A DNA stretch of 64,000 nucleotides from Mumia sp. ZJ1417. GTDB lineage: Bacteria > Actinomycetota > Actinomycetes > Propionibacteriales > Nocardioidaceae. How positions within the stretch are numbered: position 1 is the stretch's first letter; each line of letters begins with the position of its first letter. The stretch is from positions 620,001-684,000 of the forward strand of contig NZ_CP059901.1 in assembly GCF_014127285.1 (NCBI RefSeq). Reading direction: 5' to 3'. The notes under the pieces were generated by a model. The model saw only the letters and a program-made list of their open reading frames with translations, had not been told where the DNA came from and ran no database searches. The position numbers were made by a program, and so were the translations under genes. Positions 57,031 to 64,000 of this stretch are shown in pieces.

Positions 57031-59118
57031 ATGACATACCGGCTCGGTGTGGACGTCGGGGGCACGTTCACCGACATCCTGCTCGTCGACGAACGCTCGG
57101 GGGAGACCTATCGCGCGAAGACACCGTCGACCCCGCACGACCAGTCCATCGGCGTCCTCAAGGGCATCGGCCAGGTCTGTGAGACCGCCGGCATCGGTCT
57201 CGACCAGGTCGGCGACGTCATGCACGGCACGACGGTGGCCACCAACGCGATCCTCGAGGGCAAGGGTGCGCGGGTCGGGCTCGTGACCACCCGCGGCTTC
57301 CGGCAGGTGCTCCAGATCGCGCGGTCGTTCGTCCCCGGGGGGCTGGCCGGCTGGATCATCTGGCCGAAGCCCGAGCCGCTCGCCGCGCTGGAGGACACCG
57401 TCGAGGTCGTGGGGAGGATCGCCAGCGACGGCTCCGTCGTCGAGGATCTCGACGAGGCCGACGTACGCCGAGCCCTGAAGTCGCTCGCGGCCCAGGGAGT
57501 CGAGGCGCTGAGCATCAGCCTCATCAACTCCTACGCCAACCCCGACCACGAGCGGCGCGTCGCGAAGATCGCCGCCGAGGTTCTCGGCGACCTCACCATC
57601 TCGGTGTCGTCGTCGGTCCTCCCCGAGCTGCGCGAGTACGAGCGCACGCTGACCACGGTCGCCAACGCCTACGTCCAGCCGAGCGTCGCCCGCTACACCG
57701 CCAACCTCGGCGACCAGCTGTCGGCCGCCGGGGTCGACGGCAACCTCTACATCCTGCGCAGCGACGGTGGTCTCACCTCGGCCGCAGCCGCCGCCGACAA
57801 CCCCGTCTCGCTGCTCCTCTCGGGTCCGGCCGGCGGCGTCACCGGCGCAGCCTGGGTCGCCGAGCAGGCCGGGTTCACCGACTTCATGACCTTCGACATG
57901 GGCGGCACCTCGACCGATGTCGCGCTCGTCCAGGACCGCACGCCCCGGATCGGTCGCGAGACCAAGGTCGGTGACCTCACCGTCCGTGCCACGTCGGTCG
58001 ACGTCCGTACGGTCGGTGCCGGCGGCGGCTCCATCGCCCACGTGCCCGCCCTCACCCAGGCGCTGCGGGTCGGGCCGCAGTCCGCGGGCGCCGTACCCGG
58101 CCCGGCCGCGTACGGACAGGGCGGCGCCGACCCGACCGTCACCGATGCCAACGTCGTCCTCGGCTATCTCCCGACGTCGCTCGCCGGCGGCGAGGTGACC
58201 CTCGACCGCGACGCCGCCACGACGGCCGTGCAGACGATCGTCGACGCGACCGACCTCGCCAGCGTCGAGGAGGCCGCCGAGGGGATCGTCGACATCGTCA
58301 ACGAGAACATGCTCGGCGCCCTGCGGCTCGTGTCGGTCCAGCAAGGCTTCGACCCGCGCGACTTCGCGCTCGTCGCATTCGGCGGTGCCGGCCCGCTGCA
58401 CGCCAACGCCCTCGGCCGCCTCACCGGAGCGTGGCCGGTCATCATCCCGCCGTCGCCGGGGGTTCTGTGCGCGTACGGGGACGCGACGACGAGCATGCGC
58501 GACGAGGCCGTCCGGACCCTCATGCGCCCGTTCTCGGCGCTCGACGACGACAGCCTGCGCGACGTGCTCTCTGAGCTCGCCGAGGACGCGCGCGCCTCCC
58601 TGCTGCGCGACGGTCTCGACGAGGACGCCCTCACGCTCACGTACGCGGCCGACCTCCGCTACCACGGGCAGGGCTTCGAGATCCCGGTCGAGATCGACCT
58701 GCACGCCTTCGACGGGAGCGGCGGCGGCCTCGACGCGCTGCGTGCCGCCTTCGATGCCGAGCACGAACGGCTGTTCTCGTTCCTGCTCGGCAACGAGCAC
58801 GAGATCGTCACGGTCCGTGCGACCGCGACAGGCCCCCGGCCGGCGGTGAGCGCCCCCACGCTCACCGCCGGTGACGGCGACCCGTCGGCGGCACGCACGG
58901 CGACGCAACGCATCTGGGTGGACGGAGGCCCGGCCGACGCCGGCCTCTTCCAGCGCGACCTGCTCCGCGCAGGCGACGTCGTCGTAGGACCTGCGGTCGT
59001 CGTCGAGATGGACTCGACGACGCTCGTCCTCCCCGGCCACGCCGCGACGGTCCACCCCAGCGGCAGCCTCCTCATCCGACCCATCGACGACAGCGCCGGC
59101 GCCGGCGTGGAGGGCTGA
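57031..59118 (+). CDS. hyuA: Hydantoinase/oxoprolinase family protein, subunit A (HyuA)
   Basis: A 695-residue ATP-dependent cyclic-amidase subunit. The first phosphate-binding motif is GVDVGGTFTDILLVDE, then MHGTTVATNAILEGKGARVGLV. LLSGPAGGVTGAAW and TFDMGGTSTDVALV form the actin-like ATP site, and GGAGPLHANALGRL closes the core. Together with HyuB it hydrolyses a cyclic amide (5-oxoproline, hydantoin, N-methylhydantoin, lactam) or, in relatives, carboxylates ketones. The ATG has AAGGAGGG in front. It is followed after 3 bp by hyuB. Confidence 0.95.
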   Translation: MTYRLGVDVGGTFTDILLVDERSGETYRAKTPSTPHDQSIGVLKGIGQVCETAGIGLDQVGDVMHGTTVATNAILEGKGARVGLVTTRGFRQVLQIARSFVPGGLAGWIIWPKPEPLAALEDTVEVVGRIASDGSVVEDLDEADVRRALKSLAAQGVEALSISLINSYANPDHERRVAKIAAEVLGDLTISVSSSVLPELREYERTLTTVANAYVQPSVARYTANLGDQLSAAGVDGNLYILRSDGGLTSAAAAADNPVSLLLSGPAGGVTGAAWVAEQAGFTDFMTFDMGGTSTDVALVQDRTPRIGRETKVGDLTVRATSVDVRTVGAGGGSIAHVPALTQALRVGPQSAGAVPGPAAYGQGGADPTVTDANVVLGYLPTSLAGGEVTLDRDAATTAVQTIVDATDLASVEEAAEGIVDIVNENMLGALRLVSVQQGFDPRDFALVAFGGAGPLHANALGRLTGAWPVIIPPSPGVLCAYGDATTSMRDEAVRTLMRPFSALDDDSLRDVLSELAEDARASLLRDGLDEDALTLTYAADLRYHGQGFEIPVEIDLHAFDGSGGGLDALRAAFDAEHERLFSFLLGNEHEIVTVRATATGPRPAVSAPTLTAGDGDPSAARTATQRIWVDGGPADAGLFQRDLLRAGDVVVGPAVVVEMDSTTLVLPGHAATVHPSGSLLIRPIDDSAGAGVEG

Positions 59119-59121
59119 GAC

Positions 59122-60993
59122 ATGGCACAGATCATCCAGACCGCGACCGAGCCGCTGCCTGCGGTGGACGTTGACGTCATCACGCTCGACCTCGTCGAGA
59201 ACGCGCTGCGCAATGCGCGGTACGAGATGGACGAGGTGCTGTTCCGTACGGCGCTGTCTCCGGGCATCCGCGAGCAGCACGACGAGTTCCCGCTGATCGG
59301 TGACCCCGACGGCAAGATGGTCGTCGGCCAGTTCGGGCTGTCGATCCCCGACTTCCTCGAGAACTTCGACGGCACCATCGAGGAGGGCGACGTCCTCCTG
59401 ACCTCCGACCCATACTCGTGCGGAGCCGCGATCAGCCACGCCAACGACTGGCTGATCGTGATGCCCATCTACTTCGAGGGACGCATCGTCGGGTGGTCGT
59501 CGATGTTCGGGCACATGTCCGACGTCGGGGGCAAGACTCCCGCGTCGATGCCGACCGATGCGCGCACGATCTATGAGGAGGGTGTGGTCATCCCGCCCTT
59601 CAAGCTCTACAAGAAGGGTGTGCTCGACGAAGACGCGCTGCGGATCATCCTCAACCAGGTCCGCAAGCCCGACTGGAACCGCGCGGACCTCAACGGGCTC
59701 GTCGCCGCATGCCGGACCGCCGGCCGTCGGGTCCAGGAGCTGTGCGCGCGCTTCGGCGCCGACACCTACACCTCCGCACTCGACGCGCTGCTCGACCGCA
59801 ACTACCGCGCGATGAAGGCGCTGCTGCAGATGGTGTTCAAGGACGGCGAGACGCTGTCGTTCACCGACTACATCTGCGACGACGGCGTCGGCTACGGCCC
59901 GTACGAGCTCAAGCTCAGTCTCACCCGCAACGGCGACAAGGTTCTTCTCGACTTCACCGGGAGCAGTCCGCAGGCGCAGGGCCCGATCAACTACTTCATC
60001 AACGAGAACCTCGTCCGGATGTTCTTCGGGATCTACATGATCACGGTCGCGGACCCCCAGATCCTCTGGAACGACGGCTTCTATCCGCTGGTCGACGTCG
60101 AGATCCCCGAGGACTCGTTCTGGAAGCCGAAGTTCCCCGCGGCGCTCAACGCCCGCAACCACGGCATCGGGCGCGTCTTCGACCTGTTCGGCGGCCTGCT
60201 CGGCCAGACCAACCCCGACCTGCTCAATGCCGCAGGCTTCTCGTCGTCCCCGCACTTCATGTACTCGGGGAACTACAGCGAGGGCGAGCGCAAGGGCGAG
60301 TGGTTCCAGCTGTACTCGATCGGCTTCGGCGGCATCCCCGGCCGCCCGATCGGCGACGGTCCGGACGGACACTCGCTCTGGCCGTCGTTCGTCAACATCC
60401 CCTGCGAGTACCTCGAGTCGTACTACCCGCTGAGGGTCGAGGCGTGGGAGACCGTCGCCGACACCGGAGGTGCGGGCCTGCACCGTGGCGGCAACGGGGT
60501 CGACGTCGCGTACCGATTCCTCGAGCCCGGGACGATCGCGATCCACGACGACCGCTGGCTGACATACCCGTGGGGCGTCAACGGCGGTGCTCCCGGCGCG
60601 CGTGGCCGCAAGTGGCTCGAGCGCGCGGACGGCACCCGCGAGGTCCTGCCGAGCAAGGTCCACGACGTGCCGGTCGCGCGTGGCGACCTCTTGCACTTCG
60701 TCACATGGGGTGGCGGTGGGTGGGGCGACCCGCTCGCCCGTGATCCCGAGCTGGTCGGTCTCGAGGTGCGCCGCGGCCTCGTGAGCGCCGAGGGCGCCCG
60801 CCGCTTCGGGGTGGTGTGCGACGACTCGGGCGCTCTTGACGCCAACGCGACCGACGCGCTGCGCGCGGAGCTGATCGCGGATCGTCCGGACGTGCTCCCG
60901 ACCTTCGACGCCGGTCCACCGCTGGAGGAGATTCTCGCCCGCTGCGAGGAGGAGACCGGCCTCCCCGCCCCCAAGCCGCCGGTGGCCCTGTGA
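59122..60993 (+). CDS. hyuB: Hydantoinase B / oxoprolinase family protein (HyuB)
   Basis: A 623-residue partner of HyuA. It has LVENALRNARYEMDEVLFRTALSPGIREQHDEFPLI at the start (about residues 18-55), TSDPYSCGAAISHANDW with metal-ligand-like His and Asp, and the C-terminal GGNGVDVAYRFLEPG, TYPWGVNGGAPGARGRKWL and VTWGGGGWGDPL glycine-rich motif. The last is the hydantoinase B end block. Alone the subunit is inactive in known systems. The stop overlaps the start of the next hydrolase by 4 bp. Confidence 0.94.
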   Translation: MAQIIQTATEPLPAVDVDVITLDLVENALRNARYEMDEVLFRTALSPGIREQHDEFPLIGDPDGKMVVGQFGLSIPDFLENFDGTIEEGDVLLTSDPYSCGAAISHANDWLIVMPIYFEGRIVGWSSMFGHMSDVGGKTPASMPTDARTIYEEGVVIPPFKLYKKGVLDEDALRIILNQVRKPDWNRADLNGLVAACRTAGRRVQELCARFGADTYTSALDALLDRNYRAMKALLQMVFKDGETLSFTDYICDDGVGYGPYELKLSLTRNGDKVLLDFTGSSPQAQGPINYFINENLVRMFFGIYMITVADPQILWNDGFYPLVDVEIPEDSFWKPKFPAALNARNHGIGRVFDLFGGLLGQTNPDLLNAAGFSSSPHFMYSGNYSEGERKGEWFQLYSIGFGGIPGRPIGDGPDGHSLWPSFVNIPCEYLESYYPLRVEAWETVADTGGAGLHRGGNGVDVAYRFLEPGTIAIHDDRWLTYPWGVNGGAPGARGRKWLERADGTREVLPSKVHDVPVARGDLLHFVTWGGGGWGDPLARDPELVGLEVRRGLVSAEGARRFGVVCDDSGALDANATDALRAELIADRPDVLPTFDAGPPLEEILARCEEETGLPAPKPPVAL

Positions 60994-61613
60994 GTCCGCT
61001 CCCCGCGGACGCGTTCCCGCCGGCGCTGGGCGTCGACCTTCCCCCGGGTCGACGCCCGGCGCTGGTGATGGTCGACCTCGTACGGGCGTACTTCGACCCG
61101 GACTCGGCGCTGTGCCTGCCCTCCGACACCGTGCTCGGACCGGCGAGCCGCGTGCTGGGCGCAGCGCGTGCGGCCCGCGTCCCGGTGCTGCACACCCGCG
61201 TCGCGTACGACACGAGCGGTGCCGACGGGGGCGTCTTCGTCCGCAAGCTGCCCGTGCTGCAAGGCTTCGCCGGTGGCGGGCCGGGTGCCGAGATCGTCGA
61301 TGCCGTCGCCCCGGCGCCCGGCGAGCCGGTGATCGTCAAGCAGTACGCGAGCGCGTTCTTCGGGACGTCGCTGTCGTCCACGCTCGCCTCGCTCGGCGTC
61401 GACACGCTGCTTGTTGCGGGTGTCTCGACGAGCGGATGCGTCCGTGCGACGGCCGTCGACGCGCTGCAGCACGGTCTGATCCCGATAGTGGTCCGCGACG
61501 CGGTCGCCGATCGTGCCAGCGGCCCGCACGAGGCCAACCTGTACGACCTGCAGGCGAAGTATGCCCAGGTGGTCTCGGTGGACCGGGCCATCGCCTATCT
61601 GGAGGACCTGTGA
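60990..61613 (+). CDS. Isochorismatase-family cysteine hydrolase, N-carbamoylsarcosine-amidase-like
   Basis: A 207-residue amidohydrolase with the Asp-Lys-Cys triad: LVMVDLVRAYFDPDSALC (Asp), GEPVIVKQYASAFFGT (Lys) and LLVAGVSTSGCVRATAVDALQHG (Cys). The SAFFGT and VSTSGCVRA blocks resemble N-carbamoylsarcosine amidase and maleamate amidohydrolase, which remove ammonia from the product of a ring-opening step. Sitting directly behind HyuA and HyuB, it would hydrolyse the opened amide or carbamoyl compound. The GTG start overlaps the hyuB stop. A second GTGA overlap links it to the lyase. Confidence 0.9.
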   Translation: MSPLPADAFPPALGVDLPPGRRPALVMVDLVRAYFDPDSALCLPSDTVLGPASRVLGAARAARVPVLHTRVAYDTSGADGGVFVRKLPVLQGFAGGGPGAEIVDAVAPAPGEPVIVKQYASAFFGTSLSSTLASLGVDTLLVAGVSTSGCVRATAVDALQHGLIPIVVRDAVADRASGPHEANLYDLQAKYAQVVSVDRAIAYLEDL

Positions 61614-62506
61614 CGAGCGTCGAGATCTGCGAGGTCTCTCCGCGGGACGGGCTGCAGAACGAGTCGGTCGTGCTCGCAACCGACGTCAAGGTTGCGCTGA
61701 TCGAGCGGGCGATCGCGGCCGGAGCACGGCGCATCGAGGCGGTGAGCTTCGTCCACCCCGGGCGCGTGCCGCAGATGGCCGACGCGGAGGCGGTGATGGC
61801 CTCCGTCCCTCGTACGGACGATGTCGCGTACCTCGGGCTGGTGATGAACCGGCGCGGGCTGGAGCGCGCGCTCGCCGCTGCAGTCGACGAGGTCAATGTC
61901 GTCGTGGTCGCCTCGGACACGTTCTGCCAGCGCAACCAGGGCACGACCACGGCCCAGGCGTGCGAGGCCGCGGCCGAGATCGTGGCCGACGCGCGCGCCG
62001 CCGGGCTCGCGACCAGCATCACGATCGGCGCGTCCTTCGGATGCCCGTTCGAGGGCGAGGTCCCCGCTGAGCGCCTCGACGACGTGATCGCCCGTGTCGT
62101 CGACGCCGGACCCGACGAGATCGCGCTCGCCGACACGATCGGAGTCGCCGTCCCCGCGGCGGTGTCCGATCGCCTCGCGCTCCTCGGACGCCGGGCACCG
62201 GCGAGCACGAGGCGTCGGCTCCACCTTCACGACACCCGCAACACCGGCGTCGCCAACGCGGTCGCGGGCGTCGCTGCGGGAGTCCACGTGCTCGACGCCA
62301 GCATCGGCGGCGTCGGAGGCTGCCCGTTCGCGCCGAACGCGACCGGCAACGTCGCGACCGAGGACCTCGTCTACACGTTCGCACGCTCGGGCGTCTCGAC
62401 CGGCCTCGACCTCGAGAACCTCATCGACGCGGCCGGCTGGCTGCAGGACGAGATCGGACGGCGCCTGCCGAGTGCGCTCCTGCACGCGGGGCCTTTCCCC
62501 GCGTAG
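61610..62506 (+). CDS. Hydroxymethylglutaryl-CoA lyase-like aldolase
   Basis: A 298-residue TIM-barrel lyase of the HMG-CoA lyase family. EICEVSPRDGLQNES (metal and catalytic Asp), GASFGCPFEGEVP, the metal His pair in LHLHDTRNTG and the active-site Cys loop GGVGGCPFAPNATGNVATEDLV are all present. It cleaves a beta-hydroxy-beta-substituted acyl-CoA to acetyl-CoA (or propionyl-CoA) and a keto acid. In this operon the substrate would be the CoA ester formed by the CaiB-type enzyme, not necessarily HMG-CoA. The GTG at 61610 overlaps the hydrolase stop. Confidence 0.92.
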   Translation: MTSVEICEVSPRDGLQNESVVLATDVKVALIERAIAAGARRIEAVSFVHPGRVPQMADAEAVMASVPRTDDVAYLGLVMNRRGLERALAAAVDEVNVVVVASDTFCQRNQGTTTAQACEAAAEIVADARAAGLATSITIGASFGCPFEGEVPAERLDDVIARVVDAGPDEIALADTIGVAVPAAVSDRLALLGRRAPASTRRRLHLHDTRNTGVANAVAGVAAGVHVLDASIGGVGGCPFAPNATGNVATEDLVYTFARSGVSTGLDLENLIDAAGWLQDEIGRRLPSALLHAGPFPA

Positions 62507-62539
62507 CCGCGCGCGCCGTCGACGACAGGGGCTCGTCCA

Positions 62540-62579
62540 AAAGTGGCGTACGCCGTACTAGTACGGCGTACGCCACTTT
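62540..62579. terminator. 40-bp perfect palindrome, bidirectional terminator candidate
   Basis: Arms of 19 bp (62540-62558 and 62561-62579) are perfect complements around a central TA, so the whole segment is its own reverse complement. On RNA either strand gives a long stem flanked by AAA and TTT. It lies in the 115-bp gap between the convergent lyase and PPK2 genes, where a shared terminator is expected. Confidence 0.8.
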
Positions 62580-62621
62580 GGGAGGACCCCTCTTCGCGCC
62601 TGCGAGGGCGAGCCGCGCTCG

Positions 62622-63515
62622 TCAGTCACCGACCGAGTCGCGGCCGCGGCGGACGAGCTCGGGGTCGGCGTACCCGACGATCTCGGGATCTTTGCCCTCG
62701 TAGTCGTACTGGCTGAGGAAGAACCGCATCGCGTTGAGGCGTGCCCGCTTCTTGTCGTTGCTCTTGATCGCCGTCCACGGTGAGATGTCGGTGTCCGTGT
62801 GGAGCATCATCGCCTCCTTCGCGTCGGTGTAGGCGTCCCACCGGTCGAGGGACTCGATGTCCATCGGCGACAGCTTCCACCGTCGTACCGGGTCGATCTG
62901 GCGCACGGCGAACCGTGTGCGCTGCTCGAGCTGGGTCACCGAGAACCACAGCTTCGTGAGGTTCAGCCCGCTGTCGATGAGCATGTCCTCGAACAGCGGC
63001 GCCTGGTGCATGAACCGCTCGTACTCGACGTCGGTGCAGAAGCCCATCACGCGCTCGACGCCGGCGCGGTTGTACCAGGACCGGTCGAACAGCACGATCT
63101 CCCCGTACGTCGGCAGCCGCCGGACGTAGCGCTGGAAGTACCACTCACCGCGCTCGGTCTCGGTCGGCTTCGTCAGCGCGACGACGCGGGCCGAGCGCGG
63201 GTTGAGGTGCTCGGTGAACCGTTTGATCGTCCCGCCCTTGCCGGCGGCGTCGCGTCCCTCGAAGAGGATGACGTACTTGGTGTCGGTGTCCTGCGCCCAG
63301 TACTGGAACTTCAGCAGCTCCACCTGGAGGCGGTACTTCTCGCGCTCGTAGCGGTCGCGGTCCATCCGTGTGTCGTACGGGTAGTCGTCGCGCCACGTCT
63401 CGATCGGGTTGCCCAAGGGGTCGATGAGATCGGGGTCGGAGCCGTGCTCGTCGTGCCGGACGGTGTAGCCCTCGTGGATCAGCTGTTCGAGGTACTCCCG
63501 GAAGTTCTGGGTCAC
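62622..63515 (-). CDS. ppk2: Polyphosphate kinase 2
   Basis: A 297-residue PPK2. Walker A lies in VILFEGRDAAGKGGTIKRF, the following NPRSARVVAL and the lid GEWYFQRYVRRLP are typical, and Walker B is EIVLFDRSWYNRAGVE. Further conserved blocks are LNLTKLWFSVTQLEQRTRF and IKSNDKKRARLNAMRFFL. It phosphorylates nucleotides from polyphosphate. The GTG at 63513-63515 has AAAGGAG upstream and overlaps the end of the preceding gene by 4 bp. Confidence 0.95.
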   Translation of the reverse strand: MTQNFREYLEQLIHEGYTVRHDEHGSDPDLIDPLGNPIETWRDDYPYDTRMDRDRYEREKYRLQVELLKFQYWAQDTDTKYVILFEGRDAAGKGGTIKRFTEHLNPRSARVVALTKPTETERGEWYFQRYVRRLPTYGEIVLFDRSWYNRAGVERVMGFCTDVEYERFMHQAPLFEDMLIDSGLNLTKLWFSVTQLEQRTRFAVRQIDPVRRWKLSPMDIESLDRWDAYTDAKEAMMLHTDTDISPWTAIKSNDKKRARLNAMRFFLSQYDYEGKDPEIVGYADPELVRRGRDSVGD

Positions 63516-63997
63516 CGGTGCTCCTTTTTCGTTGCCGCACGGGAGCGCTCGCGCTGCTCGCGGACGAGGTCGACGACCTGGTCGCGGCGCTGTGCCACTT
63601 CCGGGTACCGTCTCCCGCGCAGCTTCTCCGGCTGTGCGACGAGCGGCCACAGCAGGCTGGTGCGGAACACGTCGGGACTGTCGATCACGGCGGCGGCGGT
63701 GCGCTGGTACGACATGAAGTACGAGTTGCCGACCTCGCCGCCGAAGCTCCAGTTGCCGAGCATCTCGAAGAACGTCGTGTGACGGTCGTCCCCGACCTCC
63801 TCGAGGTCCTGGCTGCGCAGGCACGGCTGGGAGTCGGCGAGCCGTGGTCCGTCGGGGTGGTCGGCGCCCTCGAGATAGCGCAGCAGCGGCTGCATCCCGC
63901 TGCCGGTGAACAGGATCGCGTGGCCGCGCTCGCGCTGGAGCTCCAAGAACGCCGCGCGCGCCTGGTCGGTGTCCAACGGGCTCGCTCGCTCGGCCAT
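63512..63997 (-). CDS. Chimeric protein: alanyl-tRNA synthetase N-terminal fragment fused to an unknown segment
   Basis: The ATG at 63995-63997 is near the window edge, so a longer protein is possible. The first 90 residues match the start of the AlaS catalytic domain of the TLFTGSGMQPLL branch: ARAAFLELQRERGHA, LFTGSGMQPLLRYLEG, DSQPCLRSQDLEEVG and RHTTFFEMLGNWSFG. About 15 residues normally between GHA and LFTG are missing. After GNWSFG the AlaS sequence stops and 70 unrelated residues follow (SYQRTAAAVIDSPDVFRTSL, EKLRGRRYPEVAQRRDQV). No tRNA-binding or editing domain exists, so it cannot be a working synthetase. It overlaps ppk2 by GTGA. It is either a remnant or a domestically reused fold. 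Confidence 0.55.
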   Translation of the reverse strand: MAERASPLDTDQARAAFLELQRERGHAILFTGSGMQPLLRYLEGADHPDGPRLADSQPCLRSQDLEEVGDDRHTTFFEMLGNWSFGGEVGNSYFMSYQRTAAAVIDSPDVFRTSLLWPLVAQPEKLRGRRYPEVAQRRDQVVDLVREQRERSRAATKKEHR

Positions 63998-64000
63998 CTG

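Noticed and set aside
56938-60696. 1,252-residue leftward open frame
   Set aside because: It lies antisense to caiB, hyuA and hyuB, is rich in Arg/Asp/Val from GC-rich shadow coding, and has no family motif.

Overview
The window is high-GC (about 70%) DNA with densely packed genes, frequent GTG starts and many 4-bp start/stop overlaps. The families present (proline-utilisation PutA, GlxA-type AraC regulator, NarL/LuxR two-component pairs, MobF relaxase with tyrosine integrase, Rhs protein with a DNRLRE domain) point to an actinobacterium. A member of the Nocardioidaceae/Propionibacteriales is my best guess, inferred from style only.

Layout. 1-4.3 kb: tail of an ABC-2 permease, a NarL-type response regulator with a frameshifted histidine kinase, a SulP anion transporter and a small membrane protein. 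4.35-17.8 kb: a 13.4-kb integrative element in the 3' half of an intact tRNA-Thr(TGT), bounded by exact 42-bp direct repeats. From left to right it holds a decayed tyrosine integrase, a small Cys-rich protein, an excisionase, the 5' half of an NLR-like nuclease-NTPase defence gene, a 2,075-aa secreted Rhs toxin with a low-GC 117-aa tip and an overlapping putative immunity gene, and a MobF relaxase-helicase. The integrase has two lesions and no coupling or replication gene is visible, so the island looks immobile, yet the Rhs/immunity pair is intact.

17.9-25.9 kb: a YbdK-type carboxylate-amine ligase, a deletion remnant of an SRPBCC gene, a two-component system in an operon with an MacB/FtsX-type ABC exporter, a secreted phosphodiesterase and a wrecked aldo/keto reductase. 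25.9-33.3 kb: HD phosphohydrolase, FAD oxidase, glutamate decarboxylase, an MFS transporter with a GlxA regulator, a small membrane protein and a lipoprotein sortase. 33.3-38.7 kb: a leftward operon that reads as arginine or methylarginine -> ornithine -> proline -> glutamate (amidinotransferase-fold hydrolase, ornithine cyclodeaminase, PutA). 38.8-39.4 kb: a MazEF-type toxin-antitoxin pair.

39.8-62.5 kb is a catabolic region. A leftward operon couples an acyl-CoA ligase and a fatty-alcohol-oxidase-like GMC enzyme to a complete Liv-type ABC importer (binding protein, fused LivH-LivM, LivG, LivF). It diverges from a regulator with two TetR halves. Next come a second TetR with a perfect operator almost at its start codon and a leftward beta-oxidation operon (acyl-CoA dehydrogenase, thiolase, FadB). 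A GntR regulator then diverges from a rightward operon of CaiB CoA-transferase, HyuA, HyuB, N-carbamoylsarcosine-amidase-like hydrolase and HMG-CoA-lyase-like enzyme, which looks like a pathway for opening and breaking down a cyclic amide, imide or hydantoin. The window ends with a 40-bp perfect palindrome, a PPK2 polyphosphate kinase and a chimeric AlaS fragment.

The most novel-looking items are the Rhs toxin tip with its immunity partner, and the HyuAB/amidase/CoA-transferase/lyase operon, whose substrate cannot be read from sequence.
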